Below, piece after piece: positions 18,975 through 28,402 of a DNA stretch of 64,000 nucleotides. The first letter of the stretch is position 1; each line of letters starts with the position of its first letter. The translations under genes and the position numbers were made by a program. The notes under the pieces are model-generated. The model did no database searches, was not told where the DNA came from, and worked only from the letters and a program-made list of their open reading frames with translations. The DNA comes from Pontivivens ytuae. Its GTDB lineage: Bacteria > Pseudomonadota > Alphaproteobacteria > Rhodobacterales > Rhodobacteraceae. The stretch covers positions 4,010,001-4,074,000 of the forward strand of contig NZ_CP064942.1 of NCBI RefSeq assembly GCF_015679265.1. The letters are read 5' to 3'.

Positions 18975-19298
18975 TCAGTCGAAGTAAGGGGTCATCTGCG
19001 CGATCACGACGGCATTCTCATCGAGCGCCCGCTGCATGAGCGCCCGCTCCTCCGCCCCGATCTCATGCCCCTCGGCCACCCGGTCCTCCGCGGTGCCGTA
19101 GCCCGTCACATCGAGCGGTGCGAGCCCCGCCTGCTTGAGGATCGCCACCGCCTCCCGCACTGCCTCGGACTCATCGACGCCGGAGGAATAGAGCATCAAC
19201 GCCCCGCCGGTCGCGCTGTCGGGCAGGTCATCCCCCTCCGACCGCCCCACCTCGACGAGAAGCGTGTAGACCTGCTGCTGGCGCGCGCTCTTGCCCAT
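18975..19298 (-). CDS. hypothetical protein, 107 residues
   Basis: This is a short, soluble protein with no recognised domain and no signal peptide. It starts MGKSARQQQVYTLL and has a mixed alpha/beta pattern that includes GLAPLDVTGYGTAEDR. The ATG at 19298 follows GGAG by about 6 bases. It sits between dapD and the epimerase, with gaps of 23 and 37 bp, so it is likely co-transcribed. Conservation could not be tested. Confidence 0.7.
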   Translation of the reverse strand: MGKSARQQQVYTLLVEVGRSEGDDLPDSATGGALMLYSSGVDESEAVREAVAILKQAGLAPLDVTGYGTAEDRVAEGHEIGAEERALMQRALDENAVVIAQMTPYFD

Positions 19299-19321
19299 CA
19301 CTCTCTCCAAATACGCAAGTC

Positions 19322-20143
19322 TCAGTCGCGCAACAGCTCGTTGACGCCGGTCTTGGAGCGGGTCTTCTCATCCACCCGCTTCACGATCACCGCACAGTAG
19401 AGATGCACACCGTTCTTCGAAGGCATCGAGCCCGAGACCACCACCGAATAGGGCGGCACTTCGCCGTACATGACTTCGCCGCTCTCGCGGTCCACGATCT
19501 TGGTGGACTGGCCGATATAGACGCCCATGCCGAGGACCGAGCCCTCACGCACCACGACGCCTTCGACCACTTCGGATCGGGCGCCGATGAAGCAGTTGTC
19601 CTCGATGATCGTGGGGCCGGCCTGCATCGGCTCCAGCACGCCACCGATGCCGACGCCGCCCGAGAGGTGTACGTTCTTGCCGATCTGCGCGCAGGAGCCC
19701 ACGGTCGCCCAGGTGTCGACCATGGTGCCCTCGTCCACGTAGGCGCCGAGATTGACGAAGGAGGGCATCAGCACCACGCCCTTCCCGATGAAGGCGGAGC
19801 GGCGCACGACGCAGTTCGGCACGGCGCGAAAGCCCGCCTCGCGCCACTGGTTGTCGCCCCAGCCCTCGAACTTGGAGGGCACCTTGTCCCACCAGGTCGC
19901 CGCCCCCGGCCCACCCGGCACGACCTCCATGTCGTTGAGGCGGAAGCTCAGCAGTACCGCCTTCTTCGCCCACTGGTTCACGTGCCAGCCGCCGTCCTGC
20001 GGCTCCGCCACCCGCAGCCCGCCGCCGTCCAGCGCCGCGAGCGTCGCCTCGACCGCCTCGCGCACCTCGCCGCCGGTGGTGGAGGAGATCGTGTCCCGGC
20101 TCTCCCAGGCGGTTTCGATGGCGCGTTCCAGATCGGCGGTCAT
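19322..20143 (-). CDS. dapD: 2,3,4,5-tetrahydropyridine-2,6-dicarboxylate N-succinyltransferase
   Basis: DapD transfers succinyl from succinyl-CoA to tetrahydrodipicolinate in the succinylase branch of diaminopimelate synthesis. The 273-residue protein has the expected length, an N-terminal helical part, and a left-handed beta-helix from about residue 100 with hexapeptide repeats. These include [18 protein letters not shown] and a [15 protein letters not shown] segment typical of DapD. dapE follows in the same direction 5.3 kb away, separated by genes of other function. Confidence 0.96.
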   Translation of the reverse strand: MTADLERAIETAWESRDTISSTTGGEVREAVEATLAALDGGGLRVAEPQDGGWHVNQWAKKAVLLSFRLNDMEVVPGGPGAATWWDKVPSKFEGWGDNQWREAGFRAVPNCVVRRSAFIGKGVVLMPSFVNLGAYVDEGTMVDTWATVGSCAQIGKNVHLSGGVGIGGVLEPMQAGPTIIEDNCFIGARSEVVEGVVVREGSVLGMGVYIGQSTKIVDRESGEVMYGEVPPYSVVVSGSMPSKNGVHLYCAVIVKRVDEKTRSKTGVNELLRD

Positions 20144-20235
20144 GGCGGGTCTCCCGTTGCGAGTTTGCGTGGGGCTCTACACGGCCCCGCCCCCCGGCGC
20201 AATCGCGCGGGCTCCCGAAGACCCGCGACGCGACG

Positions 20236-21108
20236 CTACTCGGGCAGGATGTACTCCGTGAGGAGCGTTTGCTGGATGAAGGAGAAGTTGTCATCCGAGA
20301 TCAGCGTCATCCGCAGCCGCCCGGCCGGATCACGCCAGACATCGATGCCCTCGGCATTGTCGACCGTACCGGTGGGCGGCAGCGCGATGCGCTCATCCTC
20401 CAGTCCCTCGCCTATCGCGAAGCTGCGCACGCGGACGCTGAGGCCAAGAAGGCCGACGCTGCGCTCCAGCACGTAGAACCGCCCGTCGGGACCGAGATCG
20501 GCGCCGGTGACCAGGAAACCGCCGCGCCGCGGCACCGCAAGCGCAGTGTCCCAGCCCTCGGCCGTGCGTCGGTAGACCGGGAACGGCCGGTCGAGCTCGC
20601 CCGATCGCTCGGGGATTGCGTAGAGCGTCCCGTCGGGACCGCTCGCCAGCGCCTCCAGTCCCGAGTTCTCCTGCAGGGTGGCAAAATCATCGGGCGCCTC
20701 CACGGTGTCGGGCAGCGCCGCGCGCTCCGCGTAGAGGTCGATGCGATGCTCACGCTCGAAGGAGACGTAGAACCCGCCCTCCGACGCCGGGGCGAGCCCC
20801 TCCGCATCGCGGTGCCGCCCCCGCAGGCGGCGACCGTCGGGACCCTTCAGCCAGCTTTCCTCGAGCATCTCGACCGCAGTCGGATGGCCGTCCGCGTCCC
20901 GCGTCACGCGACCGAGGAACACCCGGCCCCGGTCGCCGACCGCGATCAGCTCGGTCCCGTCCGGCGACAGCATCAGCCCCGACAGGCCGCCGAAACGTTC
21001 GAAGGTCTCGGTCCAGTCGAGCTGCGCCACCCGACGCGGCGCATCGGCGGCCACGCCGACGGGCACGCATCCCGCCAGCGCGAGCAGGCACAAGGTCCGC
21101 AGCTTCAT
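20236..21108 (-). CDS. exported esterase-like protein (phytase-like beta-propeller, COG4246 type)
   Basis: The 290-residue product has a signal peptide with a possible lipobox (LLALAGC at residues 8-14) and then a repeated beta-strand pattern with FGGLSGLMLSPDG and NSGLEALA. These motifs mark the esterase-like-activity-of-phytase family. It is expected in the periplasm or attached to a membrane. The ATG at 21108 overlaps the mepA stop as ATGA, so the longer start at 21222 is rejected. Confidence 0.8.
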   Translation of the reverse strand: MKLRTLCLLALAGCVPVGVAADAPRRVAQLDWTETFERFGGLSGLMLSPDGTELIAVGDRGRVFLGRVTRDADGHPTAVEMLEESWLKGPDGRRLRGRHRDAEGLAPASEGGFYVSFEREHRIDLYAERAALPDTVEAPDDFATLQENSGLEALASGPDGTLYAIPERSGELDRPFPVYRRTAEGWDTALAVPRRGGFLVTGADLGPDGRFYVLERSVGLLGLSVRVRSFAIGEGLEDERIALPPTGTVDNAEGIDVWRDPAGRLRMTLISDDNFSFIQQTLLTEYILPE

Positions 21109-21959
21109 TGCGCCGTCAGCACCTGGCTGCATTGCGCGGGAAGCTGGGCGAGCGTCAGGTCGGGACGCGGCTCGGGCGGCGGGGCGTTCGGATCGGGGAT
21201 CAGGGCCTCGTCCGAGGTCCACCAGGCCAGCGTCTCGTCACAACCCGTGCCTGCCGGGATCGGCGCCTGATCCTCGCAGAACGTAGCGCCTTCCGGGCAG
21301 TTGAGACGCACGTGGAAGTGGAAGTTGTGGCCCCACCAGGGCCGAACCTTGCGCAGCCAGCTCCGGTCGCCGGTGGCCGCCCGGCACATCTCCTGCTTCA
21401 CCGCCGCCGCGACGAAAATGCGGGCGACCGCCGGATCCTCGGCCGCCGCGCGCAGCACTGCCATGTGGCCGGGCGTCCAGTTGCCATTGATGTTGCGCTG
21501 GTCCTCGGTCCGGACGGAGATCGAGCTCAGTTCCTCCCGCTCCTGCACCGTGAGGTCGAGCCGCCCGGGCGGCAGCATCCAGATATCCGCATCCAGTCCC
21601 GACTGGTGGCTCGCATGGCCCGTCAGCATCGGCCCGCCGCGCGGCTGAGAAATGTCCCCGATATAGAGGCCGTTCCACCCGGCCTCGGTCACCGCAGCGC
21701 GGCTCAGCCGCTCAAGGAAGGCGATGGTGTCCGGATGGCCCCAGTTGCGGTTGCGGCTCAGGCGCATGGCCTGCCAGGTCGGACCGGTCTCCGGCAGCTC
21801 GACGGCCCCGGCCACGCAACCGCGCGAATAGGAGCCGAAAGGCTCCGGCGCCTGGGGCGAAGGCCCCGGCATCGCGCCGAAGAGCTGCTTGGCGGCCTGC
21901 GGCAAGGCCGGCATGGCGGTGAGGATGGCGCACACGGCAAGCGCGAATACTCTACGCAC
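21105..21959 (-). CDS. mepA: penicillin-insensitive murein endopeptidase
   Basis: MepA is a periplasmic LAS metallopeptidase that cuts D-alanyl-diaminopimelate crosslinks in peptidoglycan. The 284-residue protein has a signal peptide (about residues 1-22) and the zinc motifs GHASHQSGLDADIW and NFHFHVRLNCP. Several cysteines fit disulphides in the mature enzyme. It overlaps the MFS gene upstream by 8 bp and the esterase-like gene downstream by 4 bp. Confidence 0.93.
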   Translation of the reverse strand: MRRVFALAVCAILTAMPALPQAAKQLFGAMPGPSPQAPEPFGSYSRGCVAGAVELPETGPTWQAMRLSRNRNWGHPDTIAFLERLSRAAVTEAGWNGLYIGDISQPRGGPMLTGHASHQSGLDADIWMLPPGRLDLTVQEREELSSISVRTEDQRNINGNWTPGHMAVLRAAAEDPAVARIFVAAAVKQEMCRAATGDRSWLRKVRPWWGHNFHFHVRLNCPEGATFCEDQAPIPAGTGCDETLAWWTSDEALIPDPNAPPPEPRPDLTLAQLPAQCSQVLTAQ

Positions 21960-23307
21960 GGTCAGAATCTCCCTGGGGTTTGACGAAGACTAGCAGCAGT
22001 GCCCCGCCGAGGAACAGGGCCACGACGGGAGTGACGCCCAGACGCTGGGAGCCCGTGAGGTCGGTCACCAGCCCGATCAGCAGGAAGCCGACGAACGCCG
22101 TAGCCTTCCCCGCCAGACCGTAGAGGCCGAAGGCACGCGTCATCTCCCGCGCCGCCCCAGCCTGCCGCACCATCAGCGAGCGGGACGCGGCGGAAAGCGC
22201 ACCGCCAGCCGCACCGATCGCCGCCCCCAGCGCGAAGAAGAGCGTGACGGGCAGCGTCGAGCCCTCCTCCAAGGGAATGCCCAGCACCGAGCGCTCGGTC
22301 ATCAGTAGGAGGCAGGCCGACAAAGTGGCGAGCGACAGCACGCAGAACATCACCACCGGCTTCGGCCCCAACCGATCATCGAGCCAGCCGCCGAGCAGCG
22401 CCCCCGCCGTACCGGTGACGGCCCCGAGGATCCCGAAGATGCCGAGCTGCACGATGCTTACCCCCAGTACCCCCACCGCATAGATCCCGGCAAAGGCATA
22501 GAGCGCGGCGAGCCCGTCGCGGTAGAGCATGGAGGAGAGCAGGAACCGCAGCAGCGACGGCCGCGACGGCAACCGCCGCAACGTCCGCGCGAGGGCCGCC
22601 AGCCCCTCGCGCGCCGACGCACCGGGTGCGCGCCGCCCGATATCGGGCGTCAGCAGGAACAGAGGCAGGATGAAGACGACATACCAGATGGCCGAGACCG
22701 GACCCGAGGCCCGGCTCCCCTCCCCCGCGGTCGCGTCGAGGCCCAGGATCGGCTCCGCGCCGAGCTGGGTCAGCCCCGTCTCCGGATCGGCGACCATGAA
22801 ACCGAGGACCAGCACCAGGCTCACCAGCCCGCCGACATAGCCCATCGCCCAGCCACCGCCGGAGATCCGCCCGATCCGCTCGGGCGGGCCGAGATCGGGG
22901 AGCATCGCGTTGAGAAAGATGAAGGCGAGCTCCGTCGTCACCAGCGCCACGGCGAAGGCCACGAAGATCACGAAGGGCGCCTCCATGTCCGGCACCGCGA
23001 ACCAGAGCGCCGCGACGGCCGCGACATGGATCAGGGAGAGCCCCGCGATCCACGGCTTGCGCGGCCCCGACACGTCGGCCATCGCCCCGAGCACAGGCGC
23101 GAGCACCGCGATCGCGATCCCGGCCAGCGCGGTCATGTAGCCCCAGGCCGCCTGCCCTTCATCGCCGCCCCCCAGCCCGTACTCCACGAACCAGGGCGCG
23201 AAGACGAAGGTGACGCAGAGCGTGTGGAACGGCTGCCCGGCCCAGTCGGCGAACATCCAGGCGATCACGCCCCTGCGCTGCCCGCGCCCTGCCGTCGCCA
23301 CCGTCAT
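21952..23307 (-). CDS. MFS transporter, UMF1 (Atg22-like) family
   Basis: The 451-residue protein has twelve predicted helices. The N-terminal IAWMFADWAGQPFHTL segment and the large central loop fit the UMF1 family. The ATG at 23307 follows GGAGG by 5 bases and is chosen over a start 12 bases earlier. The substrate is not known; family members have been linked to amino-acid export from vacuoles in fungi. It is coupled to mepA by an 8-bp overlap. Confidence 0.87.
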   Translation of the reverse strand: MTVATAGRGQRRGVIAWMFADWAGQPFHTLCVTFVFAPWFVEYGLGGGDEGQAAWGYMTALAGIAIAVLAPVLGAMADVSGPRKPWIAGLSLIHVAAVAALWFAVPDMEAPFVIFVAFAVALVTTELAFIFLNAMLPDLGPPERIGRISGGGWAMGYVGGLVSLVLVLGFMVADPETGLTQLGAEPILGLDATAGEGSRASGPVSAIWYVVFILPLFLLTPDIGRRAPGASAREGLAALARTLRRLPSRPSLLRFLLSSMLYRDGLAALYAFAGIYAVGVLGVSIVQLGIFGILGAVTGTAGALLGGWLDDRLGPKPVVMFCVLSLATLSACLLLMTERSVLGIPLEEGSTLPVTLFFALGAAIGAAGGALSAASRSLMVRQAGAAREMTRAFGLYGLAGKATAFVGFLLIGLVTDLTGSQRLGVTPVVALFLGGALLLVFVKPQGDSDRA

Positions 23308-23450
23308 CCGCGCCTCCATGATCCATCGAAGCCATCAGGCATGCCGGGCCGCACCAAGGCAAGCCGCTCCCGTCGCGAAAACCGCCCCCTCTTCCAGCTT
23401 GCCGAAATATCCTCGCGCGGCAGCGCGAAACCGCGTCTGCCCCGCTGCCC

Positions 23451-23981
23451 TCAGACCTCCGGCGGCCAGACCCGCTGCGCCTCCGCCGCCGACCAGGCAT
23501 CCACCCAGCCGGGCAGCGCCGGGCCCCAGCCGGTGGCGCCCATCTCCTCCAGCACCTCCTCGACCGGGACCATCCGCCGCGCGCCGGTCACCGCGGCGCG
23601 GTAGAGGATCGAGGCGTGGCAGTCGCCCTCGCGCCACATCGACTGCTGTAAGTAGAAGAACCGCCCGTCATGCCCGATGCAGCGGGTATGCATCTCGTAG
23701 CGCTTGAAGGTCAGGATGCGCTGGCGGTAGCGCACGCTCGCGCCCGCCATGGTCAGTCCCCAGCCCCTTCGCCGCAGGGCCGCGAGCAACCCGGTGCGCT
23801 GGGCCGTCGGGATCCGCCCCAGGTCGAAGATCGTCAGCACGCGGCCGTTGTTCATCTCCCCGAACATGTCGGTGTCCCAGGGCCAGCAGATGTGCTGCGA
23901 CACATGGACACCGTCGAGCGGCAGAGGCTGCTGGCGGGCGGCGCGAACCGTCTGCCAGGCGAGGCGGAGGAACGGATACAT
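23451..23981 (-). CDS. acyl-CoA thioesterase, hotdog fold
   Basis: The 176-residue protein has the WPWDTDMFGEMNNGRVLTIF segment, which places the aspartate and asparagine as in 4-hydroxybenzoyl-CoA thioesterase-type hotdog enzymes. A basic N-terminus precedes it. It probably hydrolyses medium- or long-chain acyl-CoA. It stands 143 bp upstream of the MFS gene and is divergent from yggT. Confidence 0.8.
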   Translation of the reverse strand: MYPFLRLAWQTVRAARQQPLPLDGVHVSQHICWPWDTDMFGEMNNGRVLTIFDLGRIPTAQRTGLLAALRRRGWGLTMAGASVRYRQRILTFKRYEMHTRCIGHDGRFFYLQQSMWREGDCHASILYRAAVTGARRMVPVEEVLEEMGATGWGPALPGWVDAWSAAEAQRVWPPEV

Positions 23982-24073
23982 GGAAAATCCCCGGTTTTTT
24001 CGCGCACTCTTGCAGCTTTGGGGGCATCCGACTACCTCTGACGCCGTGTCACCTTCCCCGAGAGGCCGCCTTC

Positions 24074-24361
24074 ATGAACTCGATCGCCGATATTCTGCTG
24101 CTCGCCATCGACATCGCGTTCTGGATCGTGCTGATCCACATCATCATGAGCTGGCTGATCACCTTCAACGTGCTCAACATGAGCCAGCCGCTGGTCTACC
24201 AGATCTGGTCGGGGCTGAACCGCCTGCTGGAGCCGATCTACGGCCCGATCCGGCGGGTGCTGCCGAACACCGGCGGGCTCGACCTCGCGCCGCTGATCTT
24301 CATCTTCGGCCTCTACGCGCTGGAGATCGTGATCCGCAACAACATCCTGGCCTTCGCCTAA
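24074..24361 (+). CDS. YggT family membrane protein
   Basis: The 95-residue protein has two hydrophobic helices (residues 5-32 and 72-93) joined by the conserved segment LNRLLEPIYGPIRRVLP typical of YggT/Ycf19 proteins. These are small inner-membrane proteins linked to osmotic tolerance, cell division or cofactor assembly in different bacteria. The stop TAA shares bases with the stop TAG of the convergent VOC-like gene. Confidence 0.9.
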   Translation: MNSIADILLLAIDIAFWIVLIHIIMSWLITFNVLNMSQPLVYQIWSGLNRLLEPIYGPIRRVLPNTGGLDLAPLIFIFGLYALEIVIRNNILAFA

Positions 24362-24978
24362 CCAAAGCGAACGATCCCGCCCGGCGTCTCGATCTCCGCG
24401 GCGAGCGCAGGCGCGCCGTCATGAAGGTAGATCAGGCCGTCCGCACCCAGATCCGCGATCGCGGCGCGCTCTTCCGCCCCGGTGGTCACGTCGAGCTTCA
24501 ACAGGCGGAGGCCCACGTCCGGCAGGCTCTCCTCCGGCGTCGTCACCCCGTCGGGCCAGTCGATCACGACGGGCACCGTGCCTCGCCCCGGCATCAAGCC
24601 GTCCGGGCGCACCGTCAGCCGCCAGTGCAGCGCATCGCGCGTGACCTTCAACACCTCGCCAAGGTCCATCGGATTGCGCGCCACCAGCCGATCGATGTCG
24701 CGCGAGCGGACCTGCCAGGTGACGAGCTTCGGCCCGTCCGCAAGCCGCGCCCGCATCTCAGCCCCATCGAGCCCGAACCACCGCGGCCGCGGCGCCTCTG
24801 CGTCCGGATCCACCGCGATCACCTCCATGTAGCAGTCGCCCAGCGACCAGAGCGCGTTGTGCGTGCCCATCAGCGGATGCGCCCCACCGCCGCCCGCGGC
24901 GACGCCCAGCCGCGCCTCCATCCAGGCCCGTCCCTCCTCGAGGGACCGGGCAGCGAAGACGAGGTGATCGATGCGCAT
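24358..24978 (-). CDS. glyoxalase-like (VOC) domain protein
   Basis: The 206-residue protein starts MRIDHLVFAARSLEEGRAWM and carries MGTHNALWSLGDCYMEVIA, the characteristic motif of the PF13468-type glyoxalase-like proteins. A second, degenerate half follows. Metal ligands are H5 and the glutamate in YMEVI. Its substrate is unknown. Confidence 0.85.
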   Translation of the reverse strand: MRIDHLVFAARSLEEGRAWMEARLGVAAGGGGAHPLMGTHNALWSLGDCYMEVIAVDPDAEAPRPRWFGLDGAEMRARLADGPKLVTWQVRSRDIDRLVARNPMDLGEVLKVTRDALHWRLTVRPDGLMPGRGTVPVVIDWPDGVTTPEESLPDVGLRLLKLDVTTGAEERAAIADLGADGLIYLHDGAPALAAEIETPGGIVRFG

Positions 24979-25119
24979 GGGGCACCTCCTGTCACGAGAG
25001 CTTCACGGAAATCGCGCATCAGCCTATAACGCAAGTGACGGGACCAGGCGATCTCCCGGATGTCAGGCCACGATCGGCCCAAGCATCGCGCGACCCTGAC
25101 GAGAGAGGGAGCCCTGCCT

Positions 25120-25434
25120 GTGACCGACCCGTATCTTCCTGCCATTGAAGCGTCCGAGGCGCTGAGCGACCCGCGTCCGCTGATCGACGTGCGCAAGGCC
25201 ACCGCCCGCGATGGCGCGCCCGACATCGCGGGCACACGCTGGATCGATCCGTTTCGGCTCGACCACGACCACCCGCTGATCGAGGCGGCCGTGCCCGTGA
25301 TCTTCTTCTGCGTCCACGGGCATGAGGTCAGCCGCTACGCCTGCGCCCTTGCCCGCCTGCACCGCATCGACGCGGCTTATGTTGAGGGCGGCTACGAAGC
25401 CCTTGTCACTGCGGGCGCGAGGCGCGCCCCATGA
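25120..25434 (+). CDS. rhodanese-like domain protein
   Basis: This is a 104-residue single rhodanese-like domain. PLIDVRKATA is the start typical of rhodaneses, and CVHGHEVSRYAC holds the active-site cysteine in a C-x-x-G-x-x-x-S loop. YVEGGYEALVTAG is the end motif. The GTG at 25120 follows a GGGAG sequence. It could carry sulfane sulfur, or function in chromate/arsenate resistance, because a ChrA carrier gene follows 88 bp downstream. Confidence 0.82.
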   Translation: MTDPYLPAIEASEALSDPRPLIDVRKATARDGAPDIAGTRWIDPFRLDHDHPLIEAAVPVIFFCVHGHEVSRYACALARLHRIDAAYVEGGYEALVTAGARRAP

Positions 25435-25522
25435 AAGCTTTCGGAGTCGCCCAGATATCCCGGCGTGACCGCACAGCTAGGCGCCCCATCTCCCCTCGAA
25501 GACCGCTCGTGGAGGCCGCCCC

Positions 25523-26728
25523 ATGACCCCCCGCCTGTCCGACGCCCTGCCGCTCTACCTCAAGATCGGCCTCCTGTCCTTCGGCGGCCCCGCCGGCCAG
25601 ATCGCCCTGATGCAGGAGGAGATCGTGACCCGCCGCGGCTGGGTAGAGCCTGCGGCCTTCCAGCGCGGGCTCAACGTCGCGATGCTGTTGCCGGGGCCGG
25701 AGGCGCAGCAGCTCGCCACCTGGCTCGGCTGGCGGCTGCATGGCATCGCGGGCGGGATCGCGGCGGGCCTCGCCTTCATCCTGCCCGGGGCGGCGCTGAT
25801 GATCGTCCTCGCCTGGATCGCGGCGACACGCGGGGACACCGGCATCGTCGCCGCGATCTTCTACGGCATCCAGCCAGCGGTGCTGGTGATCGTCGGCAAG
25901 GCGGTGCTGGCGCTCGCTGGCCGCTCGCTGACGGGTCCAAGGGCCTGGGCGCTGGCGGTGGCGGCCTTCGTGGCATTGGCCCTGCTCGGCCTACCCTTCC
26001 CGCTCGTCGTGGCTCTGGCAGCCGCCGCAGGCTTCCTGCTGCCCCGCGCGCCCGACCCGGACGTGCCCGACGCACCGCCCGCCCGCGGGCAGATCGCGCG
26101 CATCGTCGGGGTGAGCGTCGCCCTTGTGCTGGCCGTCTACCTGCTGATCCGCATGAGCTTCGGCGCGGATCCGTTCAACGGCGTGGCGGAGCTCTTCCTG
26201 TCCGCCGCCTTCGTCAGCTTCGGCGGGGCCTACGCGCTGCTCCCCTACGTTGCCGACCGTGCGGTCGAAACCTATGGCTGGCTCGACGCGACCCAGATGC
26301 TGAACGGCCTCGCGATTGCCGAGGCGACGCCCGGCCCCCTGATCCTCGTCAACGTCTATGCGGGGTACTTCGCGGGCCACACGGGTGGCGCCTCCGGCGT
26401 GCTGACCGCGAGCCTCGCCTGCTTCTACACCTTCGCGCCGAGCTTCATGCTGATCCTCGCCGCCGCCCCGCATGTGGAGGCGATGCAGCGCCAGCACTGG
26501 ATCCGGCAGGCGCTCGCGGGCGTCTCCGCGGCGGTGGTGGGGGTGGTCGCCAACCTCGCCCTCTACCTCGCCCTCGCGGCCCTTTGGGACGGTAGCCTCG
26601 ACATCCTGAAGAGCGCCCTCCTCGTCCTCTTCGCCCTCGCCGCCTGGAAGCTGAAACCACCGGTGGTGGCCATGATCGGTGCAGGTGCTGGGATCGGCAT
26701 CGCACTCTGGTTGGTCGGATTGATCTGA
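25523..26728 (+). CDS. chrA: chromate transporter ChrA
   Basis: The 401-residue protein has two homologous halves of about six helices. Each begins with an FGGP or FGGAYALLPY motif, and the first continues GQIALMQEEIVTRRGW, the signature of the CHR family. It exports chromate, or sulfate-like anions, from the cytoplasm. GGAGG precedes the ATG. It may be co-transcribed with the rhodanese-like gene. Confidence 0.93.
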   Translation: MTPRLSDALPLYLKIGLLSFGGPAGQIALMQEEIVTRRGWVEPAAFQRGLNVAMLLPGPEAQQLATWLGWRLHGIAGGIAAGLAFILPGAALMIVLAWIAATRGDTGIVAAIFYGIQPAVLVIVGKAVLALAGRSLTGPRAWALAVAAFVALALLGLPFPLVVALAAAAGFLLPRAPDPDVPDAPPARGQIARIVGVSVALVLAVYLLIRMSFGADPFNGVAELFLSAAFVSFGGAYALLPYVADRAVETYGWLDATQMLNGLAIAEATPGPLILVNVYAGYFAGHTGGASGVLTASLACFYTFAPSFMLILAAAPHVEAMQRQHWIRQALAGVSAAVVGVVANLALYLALAALWDGSLDILKSALLVLFALAAWKLKPPVVAMIGAGAGIGIALWLVGLI

Positions 26729-26737
26729 GAGCGAAAG

Positions 26738-26759
26738 GTCCCGGCTCTGCGGCCGGGAC
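26738..26759 (+). terminator. hairpin after chrA
   Basis: GTCCCGGC and GCCGGGAC form a perfect 8-bp GC-rich stem with loop TCTGCG, ten bases after the chrA stop. Only a weak T-containing stretch follows, so efficient rho-independent termination is uncertain. Confidence 0.5.
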
Positions 26760-26835
26760 GGTTACACCCCTTGCGACCGCCCCGGACCCGATCCGGGGCC
26801 TTCCGCCATTCGCACCCAGCCGCTAGCCTCCTACC

Positions 26836-27397
26836 ATGACCAACCCTGCCCTCGCCCGCCGCCTGCTCGACGTGATCGAGCATGATGTCCTGCCGCTGAC
26901 TCGCGCAGGCGTCGCCGCAGGCAACAAGGTCTTCGGCGCCGCGATCCTGCGCAAAGCGGACCTCTCCCTCATCATCGCCGCCACCAATCGGGAGATGGAG
27001 AACCCGCTCTGGCATGGGGAGATCTCCTGCCTCAACGCCTTCTACGCTGAGACGCCGGGGCCGACCGAAGACCTGATCTTCCTTTCCACCCACGAGCCCT
27101 GCACCATGTGCATGAGCGCGATCACCTGGGCCGGGTTCGACAACTACGCCTATCTCTTCAGCCACGAGGACAGCCGCGACGGCTTCTCGATCCCGCACGA
27201 TTTGAGGATCATGGAGGAGCTCTACGGCCTGCCGCCCGGCGGATACCGGCGGCGCAACGCATTCTTCACCGCCCGCTCCATCGCCGAGATTTCGGGCAGC
27301 GACCCGGCGCTCGCCGACCGACGCGCGACCATCACCGCCGAATACGCCGCCCTGTCGAAAGCCTATCAGCGCGGCAAGGCCGCCAACGCCATCCCGC

Positions 27398-27405
<8 letters not shown>
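26836..27405 (+). CDS. nucleoside deaminase-like zinc enzyme
   Basis: The 189-residue protein has the cytidine/deoxycytidylate deaminase zinc motifs: HGE (H ligand and proton-shuttling glutamate) in WHGEISCLNAF and PCTMCM with the two cysteine ligands. The fold fits guanine/cytosine deaminase relatives. The substrate is unknown. The 3' end overlaps the convergent msrA by 8 bp. Confidence 0.85.
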
Positions 27406-27982
<577 letters not shown>

Positions 27983-28126
27983 GTCGCTCTCCTCAAAGGC
28001 TCGACCCCAAGATCGGCCACCGTCGGGCCTACCGCAACAGGCCGGACGCGACCGTGATGTCGCGTGAGGTGGAAACGAAGTCTTAGGACATCTGCGCGTA
28101 TCCCGGTGCAAACCGAGGAGAACGCC

Positions 28127-28402
28127 ATGCTGCGCCCCCTGATTCTGATGCAGGTCGTGATGCTTGCGCTAATCCCGCTCGCGGGTGCGGTGATGTCCGG
28201 CGACGCGGCCGGTAGCTATGTGGCATTGTCCGCCGCTCCGCTGGCTTCGCTGGACGTGGTGGAGGTCACATGGTCCGGCCTGGGGACGACCCATCTCGGC
28301 GTGGTCCACGGCGTGCCGGATGCGATGCGGGCAGCGGGCCTCGTGCCACTTCTCGACGTGGGCGCACTGCTCGCGTTCTGTGGCGCGGGAGGGAGCGCAT
28401 GA
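28127..28402 (+). CDS. small membrane or secreted protein coupled to chemoreceptor
   Basis: The 91-residue product begins with a long hydrophobic helix (residues 4-27) that could be a signal peptide or anchor. A short polar region and a second weak hydrophobic patch near the C-terminus follow. GAGGAG lies 6 bases before the ATG. Its stop overlaps the chemoreceptor ATG as ATGA, so the two are co-translated. No family was recognised. Confidence 0.65.
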   Translation: MLRPLILMQVVMLALIPLAGAVMSGDAAGSYVALSAAPLASLDVVEVTWSGLGTTHLGVVHGVPDAMRAAGLVPLLDVGALLAFCGAGGSA

